Source: Anodontia alba
Taxonomy: Eukaryota; Mollusca; Bivalvia; Lucinida; Lucinidae
Direction of reading: 5' to 3'
Assembly: GCA_964016985.1 (NCBI GenBank)
Contig: OZ024828.1
Span: forward strand, 9,824,610-9,888,609
DNA length: 64,000 nucleotides
Shown here: in pieces, positions 39,706 to 50,199 of the stretch
Layout: each line of letters starts with the position of its first letter
Position numbering within the stretch: the first letter of the stretch is position 1
Translations under genes and position numbers: made by a program
The notes under the pieces: model-generated
The model's database searches: none
What the model was told of the DNA's origin: nothing
The model's input: only the letters and a program-made list of their open reading frames with translations

Positions 39706-40009
39706 AAAAAAAAATGTCAGTACTCCTGGAACGACTATCGTACATCGAGTAGAAAAAGAGTTTTTTTGTATTGCTAGCTGTACAGCTCACGTGCCAACTC
39801 TGTTAGCTTCACCGTGTCGATATTGACCACAGTGTCAGGTTGGGAGAGAAGGGGCGAGGATATTATATTTCTGTTATATAGGCTCGTCAGCGAAATGAAA
39901 TACATTTAGACCCCGCAAAGCACCAGAGGTCGATATTGTCCTCTGACACCAAGCTGTTCGCTGGTGATAGAATGATCATATCAAGGTTATCGAGAATGAA
40001 ACATACGGA

Positions 40010-40760
40010 GAGCTATTCAGAATCAGAATATTTTACTGGTGACACATCAATAGACATTCATTCACCAGGGCCAACGATTGGAAAGACTAGTCTCTAGATC
40101 TCACAAGTGATGTGAATCTAGCGACAGGGTCCTCAGAACTTTCAGCAGAGGAGATTATAGCTGCAGGGAGTGCATTCCAATCCCTAATGGTGTCTGGAAA
40201 CAAACGGTACTTATAAATGTCAGTTCTAGCATATGGCACTTGAAATATGCCATTGGATGCTGATTCCTACTGCGCCTATTTAGGGGTTGAAGGTCGTCAC
40301 AAGGTATACTCGCTCTACCTTTCAGACCTTTGAATAGCAATATGAGTTTACTACCTTGGCGTCTCTTGCGAAGAGACTCGCACCCTAACTGTTCAAGAAT
40401 GCTAGTCATACTTCCAGTTTCAAAGTTGTAGTTTCCCGTCACAAACCTAGCTGCACGATTCTGAACCTTTTTCTAATTCTTCCTGGACTACTATTCTATG
40501 TGGGTCCTAAACAGGGCTAGCATACGCCAGGACTGGTCGCACCAACCCCTTGTATGCCGTCTCCTTAACATCTTGTGGGACATGACGAAAGATTACGTCT
40601 TAAGAAACCAAGAGTTCTGTTTGCTTTTGTGCAAACATTGCTTACATGTGTATTCCATTTCAAATCCCTAGAAATTGTCACACCAAGATATTTAATATTA
40701 TCCACATTTTCGAGGACTGTTCCTTCTAAGGTCTCAAAGAGACCTATCAATATTGGAACT
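40010..40760 (-). pseudogene. LINE ORF2 C-terminus and 3' end
   Basis: The minus strand encodes LENVDNIKYLGVTISRDLKW and TLGFLRRNLSSCP, then after a frame change RAA-like RFVTGNYNFETGSMTSIL and GCESLRKRRQGSKLILLFKG. This is the thumb and C-terminal region of a non-LTR reverse transcriptase. The 3' end at about 40010-40035 has GATTCTGATTCT-like repeats on the minus strand, typical of the terminal microsatellite of such LINEs. A second copy is at 53165-53640. Confidence 0.85.
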
Positions 40761-40900
40761 CCGGGAAGAAGCTTGGGAGATGAGCTTCAACCCAACAAAA
40801 TCCTCTGCCAGCTTCATGGACACGTCCTTGAAGTTGTTCATGCCAGCAAGTTTCTTAGAGTGACCCTAACAGAAAAATCGTCATGGGCACATATAGCTCA

Positions 40901-41173
40901 TTACGAAAACACGCCTATTCAAATATACTGAAAATTTCACCACAAGAAACTGAAAGTTTTCAGGTAAAAATTCTGATATTTTTCGTATTTCTGCACAAAA
41001 CATAGATTGTGGGTACTCGTTAGAACCGCCTCGGCGAGGCGGTTCTAACGAGTACCCACAGTCTATGTTTTGTGCAGAAATAAGAAAAATAATGTATACC
41101 CCTGTAAACCCCAGTTTTACTATATAAAAGTGGGGTTTCATGGGGTCAAAATTATATAGGTATGTTTTCGTGA
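40901..41173. mobile_element. MITE family IV copy
   Basis: The ends TTACGAAAACACGCCTATTC and (complement) TCACGAAAACATACCTATAT bracket a long central palindrome with arms TGGGTACTCGTTAGAACCGC and complement meeting at CGGCGAGGCG. The right half also has paired GTAAACCCCAGTTTTACTAT / GTGGGGTTTCATGGGGTC. Copies: 51405-51680 and 52847-53124. Confidence 0.87.
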
Positions 41174-41307
41174 TGTGTACGTATTCCTTTCCCACAGAAT
41201 TCCCGAGACGTGTTTCGACGTCTGGTCAGGTTCTAGGATTTCTTCTATGATAATTATGGTGCTTAGCGCGTTGCTTAGAATTTTTCCTTAGCACAACTTA
41301 GTTTTTT

Positions 41308-41311
<4 letters not shown>

Positions 41312-41352
<41 letters not shown>
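41312..41352. repeat. (GT)n microsatellite
   Basis: About 20 GT units, followed by T-rich (GTT)n. Confidence 0.95.
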
Positions 41353-41355
<3 letters not shown>

Positions 41356-41589
41356 GTTATTGTTGTTGTTGTTTTTTTATGTTTTTTTTTCTTTCTCACT
41401 TTCAGCGCTATCACTGTAATTTCGTGCGTTGAACTAGAGACTTATTTTCTTTCTTAAATTAGGACCTTTGTGGTGATTACCTGTTCATTGACTCCGTCTA
41501 GATTTCTAGCGAAAAAGTTCAGTAGTAATGGCCATTGGGGTTATTTTCCCTAATACGTTTGGGCCGTCACCATGGGAACCATATTGGAA

Positions 41590-41995
41590 GGGCTCATCTA
41601 TAACAAAATAATAAACCTAATAACTATACAATTCTACAGTAATGCAAGATTTAATCTCACCACACTAGAATTACGACGACATCGAGGTGACCTTATTGAA
41701 ACTTTCAAAATACTCAAAGGTATAGAAGGCATTCCCATGAATAGTCTTTTTAAATTCATCTATAACCAGAGGAAATTCTCTGGCTTAATAAATCTCGTTT
41801 GAGATTAAACATCAGATGTACAGAGCTTCTTCACTCAGCAGTGGTTTACACTTGGAATCGCCTTTCTGAGAATGTAATTTCATCTGATACAGTAAACAGT
41901 TTCAAGAATGGCATTGACAGACACCTATAGGATTTACGTGGGGTTTCTAAGACTCGGTCGCTTAACCCCTTGGCTGCACTTATAGGATGTGGCGC
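41590..41995 (+). pseudogene. LINE ORF2 C-terminal fragment
   Basis: NLTTLELRRHRGDLIETFKI and LKGIEGIPMNSLFKF are followed, after a frame change near 41800, by ELLHSAVVYTWNRLSENVIS-like sequence and VNSFKNGIDRHL. This is the standard end of many animal LINE reverse transcriptases. Confidence 0.75.
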
Positions 41996-42404
41996 AGGTA
42001 TGAAGGTTTAGAGATGAAGCTTGATATTATGATTGAAGCCTAGTATTCTACAATGACGACGTACGTCACCGGGTAGAGTGAGTGACGTCATTGACGTCGC
42101 GACTGAAACCTCGACGTCATATTTGATCTATCACGGACGTCGACGTGACTTATCCATGACCTACTTCCCTATTGTCGACGTCGGCACCGTCGACAGTGCG
42201 CATCCGTTAATCATCGGCAACGTCGCCCACCCAACGTCATATGCAAATTCCATTTTAATAAACACATCTCCATATAAGTTGGGAGAAGGAGCCTAACATC
42301 TAACAAAAAGTCTTTTTGGTAGCAACGGATCCGGAAAGAATGCTGAAATGATAGGGGTTAAACTACATATTGAGAATTAATCATTATCAGTGCAAATGAT
42401 TTGT

Positions 42405-43535
42405 TTACCTGAGGCCTTTTGGCTTTCGCCTTCTTCAGAGATTTACTATTCGTATTTACATGAAGATATATAAAGGGGGAATGAAACATGTAAAATTAAC
42501 AAACAAAAGTTATATTAGTTGAAATAGTTGGAAAACAGATTAGGCCCTTTCGGGCCCATGTTATCTAGCCCGCTGCGACTTGATAACTGAGCGTGTTTGG
42601 GTATATTGTCAAATGCAAACATTGCGCTATAAACGCAGCGTACAAAAAGGAGAATACTTAACTTCCTTATCAATATCAACATGAACACAGCGTACAAAAA
42701 GGGGAAAAAAAGCTTACCTTTCCTGTCAACATCACTTTGCCTATATACGGAATGCATACAATGTGCCATAAACCTTACACCGAAAGGGACATATGCCAAA
42801 CTGAGTGTTTCACATCAATACTTAAGGCAAGTAGACCCCATACGTTGTGATTCCGGAAAATCACATGAACAAAACGTTCCACATAAGCTGTCGCATGCCC
42901 TGACTAAGGGACGGTGATTCCTTCTACTGGTTGCCTTTGTTGATACCATATGTCCGTAGAGTGTTCAGACGTCGGACCCATTAGCTCTCTCGGGCTTTCA
43001 TGGTTCGACCTGTCCACTCCGAGTTATGATCTAAGCAACAAAGCGAGGCGTGGTTAATGAAATCATATTCTGGTGAACAGAAGTGTTCTGCGACAGGAGA
43101 CCTCTCGAACCGCTTGTGTCTTAAATCATCCCAATGGCCGTTCATCCGTTGGTTCACATCATCACCGGTTTCACCAACATATTGTTTTCTACACATGGTG
43201 CATATTATAAGGTAGACAACATTAGTCGTCTTACAACTGGTGTTACACCTAAGCTTGATGATTGCACCAGAGACCGCGATTTATGTGGGGGTTATCATTT
43301 TGCAGGTTTTGCATCTTGCTTTGCCGCACGGTCGTGTCCACCCCCCCGCCCCCCACCCCTCACCCCCATCATCATCACGCGTGTCTGGTTTGAGCTTACC
43401 ACGTACAAGAAGATCCCGCAGACTCTTGGGTCGGTCTTTCTGTGTATATCTCACTGAAAGTGCTAGAGGACTCAATGATGGGCCACTGTTTGTTAGTGAA
43501 GCTTTTTTTTTTTTTTTTTGCTATTAAAATTAGAT
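42405..43535 (-). mobile_element. Penelope-like element remnant
   Basis: It contains the GIY-YIG-type endonuclease remnant described separately and a 3' region with CTGAAGAAGGCGAAAGCC at about 42410-42445 (minus strand). No reverse transcriptase part was seen; the 5' side ends in T-rich sequence at 43500-43620. Confidence 0.65.
42915..43475 (-). pseudogene. Penelope-like GIY-YIG endonuclease domain, with one in-frame stop
   Basis: The minus strand reads SLRDLLVRGKLKPD, then CGKARCKTCKMI, a zinc-finger-like Cys cluster, then CRKQYVGETGDDVNQRMNGH, SPVAEHFCSPEYDF and, after a TAA, WVRRLNTLRTYGINKGN. The order Cys cluster, YVGETG, R-x-N-x-H and PVAEHF is that of the endonuclease of Penelope-like retroelements. 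The first and second parts lie in different frames, and a stop has replaced the codon before W. It is therefore a dead copy. Confidence 0.85.
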
Positions 43536-43618
43536 TAGCAACATGTCTTGTCTTTTTGTCTTACTTCTAGCGTGTTCCTTTCTTCATTTTTTAACTTTTT
43601 TTTTTTTTTTTTTTTTTG
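43504..43618. repeat. Two poly-T tracts
   Basis: Runs of 16 to 27 T at 43504-43519 and 43590-43617. Confidence 0.9.
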
Positions 43619-44436
43619 TAAAAAAAAAAGTATACACAGGTGGGAGTTTTGAATTATTTGTTATTGCAAAGATTAATGCCACAAGTTCATAACATTCTTT
43701 ATGAATTAACCCTTAAAGCGCCAAGAAAATCTGCATCTGAAAATGTCGTCTGTTTATGTCGTCTGCTGAATATTCTTGCAGACTTTTCAAACGTATTTTT
43801 GCATACAGGCAAACAGTTTAGGAGCAGTCTGATCTGGGTCCACATTGTTTGCAAAAATGACTTTTAAAATCACAAGCAGATGACAAAGCAGACGACAATA
43901 GTTGTGACTGGCGCTTAATTTAAGGGTTAATATTATGATCAGACTTTCGAACTTTCAGATGTTAGAATTGTGGATGTTGTGAATATTAAGAAGCTTTTTT
44001 TCTTATGTAGCATCTAAGTATGTCTGTGGTAGAGAAACCCCTTATCAAGAAAAGTAACTCTATAAGATGCATCGCATCGTTATGATGACGCCGATATCTT
44101 ATTAGCGTCGGCGGCGTGGAAACGACGTTACTTACAGCCTTGTGATCTTGTTTAGATATAGGGTGAATCCATAATTGAAATTTATATTCAAATAAACCAT
44201 TGCTAGGCGCACGACCCGCTCCTTTGTTAGTATTAATATATATACAAAAATATATAAATTATCTCATATGGTTGGTCCAATGGCGAATTCCATATTTTAA
44301 CCTTTTGGCCTCGGCGTTGACTTCGTTAAAGAAAAGTGGCGTTTGTCAGTTCTATTTAATAAAGCTTGTCAATATTAATGTGTATACAACATTTTATCAA
44401 AATATCCCATATGGTTATTTTGCATATTTGCGTGTT

Positions 44437-44485
44437 TTTTTTTTTTTTTTTTTTTTTTTTTATTTATTTTATTTATTTATTTGGC
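44437..44485. repeat. Poly-T and (TTTA)n tract
   Basis: About 25 T, then TTTATTTTATTTATTTATTT. Confidence 0.9.
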
Positions 44486-44516
44486 AAAAATCGGTTGGCA
44501 TCATACATAATTTCTG

Positions 44517-44725
44517 CGTTTGCCCAACGTTAAAATTGTGCAGGGCTAACGTTGGCCCAACGTTGTAATTAACATTGACATGCGTTGTCCCAACGCAATG
44601 CCTACATGTTGGCCCGACGAGCAGACTTACGTTGGGCCAACGTTGAATGTCTATGTTAGGCCAACGAAATGGACAGCCATTATTCAACGTCGGCCCAACG
44701 TTAGCATGCCGTCTGGATACTTCGT
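44517..44725. repeat. Array of GTTGGGCCAACGT palindromes
   Basis: Nine or so imperfect copies of (A)CGTTGGCCCAACGTT-type palindromes, some diverged, lie at irregular 15-35-bp spacing. Open frames on both strands result from the palindromes. It resembles the CCCATATGGG array at 47.3 kb in design but not sequence. Confidence 0.75.
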
Positions 44726-44739
44726 TCTCGGGGAAGCTA

Positions 44740-44885
44740 AAAGTCTGGGCTGCTTTCAGATGTTCAGGTCGCTCGCGAGTGTTAAGCCCTGGATCCCTAT
44801 CCCTGTTAGCGCTGGTCATTGGGTATAGGGATCCAGGGCGAAACATGTACTATCACTTTGCACTTCGGAACGCAGCCCAGAACTG
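44740..44885. repeat. Inverted repeat with TCTGGGCTGC ends
   Basis: The outer arms TCTGGGCTGC and GCAGCCCAGA bracket an inner hairpin GCCCTGGATCCCTATCCC / GGGTATAGGGATCCAGGGC. Confidence 0.72.
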
Positions 44886-44899
44886 ACAGAACTATAGAG

Positions 44900-45530
44900 T
44901 ATGGACACGTATATTCATTTCTAATTTATCTTTGTTTCAAAAATAACCCATGTGTGGTGACGTGAACCATATTCTGTTAGTCACACAATTACATTAGGAT
45001 ACCACAATATACCGTGTTTGCCCTAAGTATTCGGACACCTCGGCTCCTTTTTATATCTATCTATTTCATTTGTAATTAGGTCGGTCTAATTATCGGAGGT
45101 TGAATGTTTGCGGACTATTACGATATGGAATGGGGAATGCTGGAACTTCAGTATTGAGGGTGGGTCCAATGCCGTGTCACAGTTAATAAACATCCATCGA
45201 ATCATACAATATCTTTATGTGTAATTTCATATCTTGAATTTCTGTAATTACAAATTTTGGCGTAGAATGAAGCAGTCTGCAATGTTAAGTTATTAATAAG
45301 TATGTAGTATATGTATGATTTTTGAAAATTAAAATCACTCGTGAAAAAAAGGAGAATGTTTACTGCTTTGTCATTATTTATTTGATTCTATATTAAATTT
45401 ATAATTATTGATATAATTATTCGATCTAACATCAAGTCCCGTATACTAGAATAACGGGTACTCCCTAACTAGAAGAAACATAAGACGGCTTTACAATAAT
45501 CGTTCAGAAAAAGCAAAATAGTTTTTGAAA
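44900..45530. other. No recognisable feature
   Basis: AT-rich sequence. No exon, RNA gene or repeat family shared with the rest of the window was found. Confidence 0.5.
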
Positions 45531-45816
45531 AGCCGGCCTCGGTGGCTCAGTTGGATGCGCCGTCCGACTGGAGACCAGGAGGTCGCGGATTCAACCCCCG
45601 CCTTGATCATGAAATATTTTCTACGGTCATTCTCTCCCTTCCGCTGATTCAAGAAGGGCAGTTGTCAGTTTCTGGCGAAAGAATGTGCACAATACCGGTT
45701 AACCGCTTAGAGGACTAAGCCTGCCCAGTAGACGTGTGGTTAGGTAAACTGACCGCGCTCGACATGACCCCATTGGGTTGACTGGGCCGTAAAACCTCAA
45801 CACAAACAAACAAACA
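45531..45816 (+). repeat. tRNA-derived SINE A, best copy
   Basis: The head, AGCCGGCCTCGGTGGCTCAG with TTGGATGCG (A box) and GATTCAACCCCCG (degenerate B box), is followed by TGATCATGAAATATTTTCTA, CATTCTCTCCCTTCCGCTGA, GGCAGTTGTCAGTTTCTGGC, GACTAAGCCTGCCCAGTAGA, CTGACCGCGCTCGACATGAC and a tail GGGCCGTAAAACCTCAACAC with (AAAC)n. Pol III SINE architecture is clear. At least nine copies or pieces lie in the window. Confidence 0.88.
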
Positions 45817-45888
45817 AGCTTTTGAAAAAAAACTCGCCAATGTTGCACTGAACGCAGCCCAACATACATAAGCTATATGTCCGTGATA

Positions 45889-46035
45889 GCATGGTCACAT
45901 GATGCAAAACGATTCGCGAAAAATGTTCCCGAACGCACTCGATATCTGAGTGGTCAGGGGTGCACCCTGACCACTCAGATATCGAGTGCGTTCGGGAACA
46001 TTTTTCGCGAATCGTTTTGCATCATATGACCATGC
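45889..46035. repeat. Near-perfect 147-bp palindrome
   Basis: The two arms of about 72 bp (GCATGGTCACATGATGCAAA ... GAGTGGTCAGGG and complement) differ at one inner position and by one base at the centre. They meet at GTGCAC with essentially no spacer. It is CpG-rich (CGATTCGCGAAAAATG, GAACGCACTCGATATC), unlike the surrounding AT-rich DNA. Only one copy is in the window. Confidence 0.92.
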
Positions 46036-46039
46036 TTTC

Positions 46040-47140
46040 GACATCACTGAGAGACTTTTTCGCTTGGCGTTTTATTCTCAATGCAAAAAATTACTTGTGA
46101 GTAATAACTATTAGCCGTTTCTATTTTTGAGTTTTGTAAAATGTTTAGGCTACCCTAAAATTAATTTTATGGTCCATATTTGGTCTTACCTATGCAATTT
46201 CTTTAGTGAATTCTTATTATTATTATCATTTTTTTAATAAAAGAAATATTTTTTTGTCTTTCTCCACTGATTTTTAATTATTTGATGTTTCACAATAATA
46301 CTGTGAACATTTCTGTAATTTTAAACAAGTGGAATTTGTTGAAAATCTGTCTCCAATCTACGTACCCTATTTTGCATAGAATGCAGCTATTAGTACAATG
46401 GTGAAAATGAAACTATTCTATTTTTTCAACTAATGAATAGAATAACACTTTTTGTGCTTATGTAGTTACGATAAATAGTTTTGCATTGAATCATGACAAT
46501 AGTTTGCAATTTTACTTCTGCTTAAAGCGCTATCAAATAAATAAATAATATGACTTTCGGAAATACGTCCAAAGCAGAGTAAGAGACTAGCCATATCCTC
46601 GTTGACAATACTTGATGTGATATCGAAATTATTATATCAAGCAATATCAATTTTTATAGGATCGAATGAATAATATTTACGCAGTATATTTTTGTTACAA
46701 ACAAGCATACATAAATTTTATTCCCATAGATGCCATTTTGGCTGCTTGAAAAGACAGCGCTTGGAATGGTTCGCGGACATTCGCTACCTTCCCGACGAAA
46801 AGGTCAAACTAACTGAACGAATGTTTTGCAAACATTCGCGAACCATCGCGATTGTTCTGTTTTACTGAACTCAGTCAGACTGACACACCGACAAGCATTC
46901 TGATATCATTCTAAAAGCTCCTGCATATCAAAGTTTTTATCGAACTTGTTAAGTCCCTTGACTTACTTGATATTGATAATGCTAATTTTGACCAAATGAT
47001 AGACAAAACATCCGAAAGAACTTCAGGTAATGCCTCTGATACAGAGGTCCAGTTTCTAGATTCAAATTTATCAATATCAAATACTATACCATCTACTCAA
47101 ATTTATAACATGCGCGAAGACTTTGATTTTGCTATTGTTA
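46040..47140. other. AT-rich stretch, no gene recognised
   Basis: The only structure seen is an imperfect inverted repeat at about 46765-46855 (AATGGTTCGCGGACATTC and AAACATTCGCGAACCATC). A short open frame at 46996-47235 ends in a poly-T tract and has no family resemblance. Confidence 0.5.
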
Positions 47141-47142
47141 AT

Positions 47143-47181
47143 TTTCTTTTTTTTTTTTTTTTTTTCTTTTTTTTTTTTTGG
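47143..47181. repeat. Poly-T tract
   Basis: About 38 T with one interruption. Confidence 0.95.
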
Positions 47182-47255
47182 ATGGCGACGTCCGCCGTGC
47201 TACAATCTTTATGTAAATGTATAGTTCTTAATTAATTCGTTTTCTTAGAGCCTCT

Positions 47256-48272
47256 ACCCAGCAAGCAAAAAATATGGGACCCACATTGGCCCTAAATGGG
47301 TATTTATATGGGTCCTACATGGGCAACCCATAAGGGACTCATGAGGGATTTGCAACAGGGTTCCATGTTGGACCCACATGGGTAAAGCCATGTGGGAACT
47401 ATATGGGTCCAGTATGGGAAAAATCAACCCACATTTATCTTCCAGAAAAACAATTTTTACACATTTTTACACAAATGATTATAAGTCCCCAGTCCCAGCC
47501 CATTTGATGGACTGCTAAGGTCCCAACCAATAGAGACCTATGTACTTGCGCAAGTTTTTTTTTTTTTCATGCGTATGTATATATACCTCTCAATTTTAAA
47601 AATAATAGGGACATACGAGTTAAAATAAAAATATGACCATGAATCGACGTCCATGTTGGGAAAATAGTTAAGATAAATTTAATAGATACTTTCATTTAGT
47701 AATGAACAAACTATTATTTTTATTTTATTATTATCATTATTATTTGCATTTATATCAGGAAATTTACTATTTTTTGATATTATGTTTAAATAGTGGTAGA
47801 GTTGTTCCCCTTAATACCCATATTGAACCCATATGGGTCCCATACAGTAATGGGAGGTCAACATTGGAACCATAGAGGTCCAATATCTGTATCACATGGG
47901 AGCCATTTGGGCCCCAATTATGTATCTAGAAAATATCACTTTTCCAGGATTATTTCAGTTTTATCTCGGGGGTCCCATATATTAGAATGTATTTTTATAA
48001 TTATCAAATTTTACCAATATGGGACCTATAAGGGTCTTATATGGGCAAAAAAGCCTATATGGGGCCCAAGTAGGACCCAAATGGGATAAATGCCCCAAAT
48101 CTGCCCATATGGTTCCCATATATACGTGTTTGCTGGTCAAAGTTTACCAATATGGGACCTATATAGGTCTTATATGGGCAAAACAGCCTATATGGGGCCC
48201 ATGCAGGACCCGAATGGGATAAATGCCCAGATTCTGCCCATATGGGTCCCATATATACATGTTTGCTGGGTA
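47256..48272. mobile_element. 1-kb TIR element built of CCCATATGGG-type repeats
   Basis: The ends TACCCAGCAAGCA and TGTTTGCTGGGTA are inverted and include TA on both sides. Within, two blocks (47270-47450 and 47810-48245) consist of short CCCATATGGG, GGGACCCA and TATGGGTCC palindromes. The second block contains two tandem units of about 125 bp (ACCAATATGGGACCTATA). The middle is AT-rich. Open frames on both strands (GPIRVLYGQKS-like) follow the palindromes and are not genes. Confidence 0.78.
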
Positions 48273-48296
48273 GTCTAGTCAGTGACTCTAACTCCC

Positions 48297-48575
48297 GGTG
48301 TTAGTCTTACTCTTTGTTGCTTTGTGGTTTATTCTACAAGGCGATTTGTTTTATGTCTTACCTCGTGTTTTTTGTTCTTGTGTTTTTCAGCCAGTTTTTT
48401 AGCATTGCGATTACCTCGCTTGGGGAAGAGAGAGCTAATATTAGTGCTTTTCGTACGTTTGTTCGATTTGTGCTTGTTTGGTTTTGTCTGTTTCCTCTTC
48501 CTCTTGGTATCACGGAAGGGCTGCGGTTTGTGATTTTGTGATTGTGGCACTCCCTGGACTTTCCTCTTACCTTTT
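48297..48575 (-). repeat. Interspersed repeat encoding a basic peptide (copy 2 of 3)
   Basis: Highly similar to 3767-4036, with the same KPQPF and SSLFPKRGNRN words on the minus strand. It is bounded on the right by a poly-T tract (48572-48595) and starts 25 bp from the preceding TIR element. Confidence 0.55.
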
Positions 48576-48794
48576 TTTTTTTTTTTTTTTTTTTAAATCG
48601 GAATAAGCATTTAACTGCTAAACTTCAAAAACAAGGTATCGGTATCATAACTGCGTAAAACATTTTCTATGTTTTATCGGCATCATTCTGAATTTTGATT
48701 ATTTCTAAATATATTTTGGCTTGACTACACTTCTTCAGGAAGGCCTATCGGAAATCGAATTTTAATGGCGACATAGTCTATAAAGTCAGAAGAA

Positions 48795-49760
48795 TTATTG
48801 GTATTTCTGATTTTCGGAACAAGTAAAAAAAATCAACTTCAACTTCAATGATGATACTTGTCCAAATCCGCTAGGCAGACATCTCGACAAGGGATTAAAA
48901 TTGTGCTTGCGCCGGTCCTCTAGGATCGCCCAGTTTAGTTGCTGGAGCGTGGAGGTAACACTCGTGGGGTTTTGACGATTGAAGGGTTTATTCACCACAG
49001 AGCGAGCTGCGTTTCTCTGAATCTGTTCAATTTGTCTGATCTGAGTAACTTACTGTGGATTCCAGATTGTGGAACTAAATTCGACCTTTGGACGCACTGA
49101 AGACTAATTTGCTCTTTCTTTAACGACTTTAGGACAATGTCTGAGGTTACGTTTAATGATTCCGAGCACTCGAGATGCTTTCGAAGTAATACTGTCTATG
49201 TGTAGGTTATACTTCATATTGTCTGATAATTCTACTCCCAAATATGGAAGGTGTTTGACAACTTGCAATGATTGATTTTTCATCTTATAGTTAAATTTAG
49301 ATTTATTTCTCAGTGTTCCGAAGCTCATAACTGCACACATATCAACGTTAAATTCCATTTGCCATGTATTACTCCATGACACTAACTTTTGGAGATCTTT
49401 TTGTAAAGTTAGGTGATCTTCAGGAGAGTCAATTTGGCGGTAAACAACACAATCATCGGCGAAAAATCGAATGGTGGAATTTATACTATCAGCAATATCA
49501 TTGATATATATCAAGTGCAGTTCCCTGGGGAACACCGGAGGTTACTTCCGCGGGTTTGGAGGTTTCATCAACTAATACAACTTATATTTGTGTCGACCGC
49601 GTAGAATTTCTGTGATCCAGTTTAATGTTTCATTCCGCATGCCATAATAAAATATTTTTATAGCAAATAAACGTCAAAGATTGCCTTTGGAAACAACGAG
49701 CACACTTCGATGCCAAACCTTGTCGAAGGCTTTCGCATAGTCCAGAATACCCATATCTAA
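48795..49760 (-). pseudogene. LINE reverse transcriptase fragment with FADD motif
   Basis: The minus strand gives LDYAKAFDKVWHRSV (RT domain 2), then, after a short disrupted stretch with VPQGT, LIYINDIADSINSTIRFFADD (catalytic FADD), LQKDLQKLVSWSNTWQMEFN, KHLPYLGVELSDNMK, RVLGIIKRNLRHCPK and further on RPKVEFSSTIWNPQ and LQQLNWAILEDRRKHN. A deletion near VPQGT and several stops make it inactive. It is of the CR1/Jockey-like type and differs in sequence from the 40-kb and 53-kb LINE. Confidence 0.88.
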
Positions 49761-50085
49761 CCTGGCGACCCTGGTTAATAATACTCCTACTGGTGATTAT
49801 CAGTCGTTACACAAAACTATTACAGCATGGATTTTATACGTCAAACCCCACGTATAGTTTGAAATACAACCATAAGGGTTGCCCTTGGATACAAAGCACA
49901 CATAATAGAACGAAAACATAGTCTCCGTTCCACCGAGACTCTTCATATGACAGCACTGTAGTTTGCAGGCTTACACGAGCAATAATTACACTGTACGTGG
50001 ACATGAATGCCATGATCAGCAAAGGCGGATAAAGCATGCTGACATGGGCTTTCGCTGTCAGCTTATGCCATAAGATTTTTTTACA

Positions 50086-50194
50086 ACCCAGTAAGCATTC
50101 TTAATAAATCTGTAGCGGGCCGTTATCGGCCCGTCAGGGTAGCTGACGGGCTGATAACGGCCCGCTGTAGATTTATAAAGAATGCTAGCTGGGA
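50086..50194. repeat. Palindromic MITE (family III), copy 2
   Basis: CCCAGTAAGCATTCTTAATA ... TAAAGAATGCTAGCTGGGA. The inner stem GGGCCGTTATCGGCCCG pairs with CGGGCTGATAACGGCCC. It differs from copy 1 at paired positions in both arms (GTCATC/GATGAC there, GTTATC/GATAAC here). Confidence 0.85.
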
Positions 50195-50199
50195 TGGAA

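Noticed and set aside
41197..41275. Hammerhead-like string CTGACCAGACGTCGAAACACGT on the minus strand
   Set aside because: The spacing between the CTGA and GAAA boxes does not give a normal stem II; kept only as a possible retroelement end.
42078..42296. 72-codon plus-strand frame (SDVIDVATETSTSYLIYHGR)
   Set aside because: It comes from a GACGTC-rich stretch; no domain is recognisable and it lies between two retroelement remnants.
43281..43475. A host GIY-YIG nuclease gene
   Set aside because: The domain order and the PVAEHF word are those of Penelope-like elements, and the frame is broken and lacks introns.
47793..48278. Overlapping open frames on both strands (GPIRVLYGQKS-like)
   Set aside because: They follow short palindromes, so both strands stay open; there is no conserved domain.
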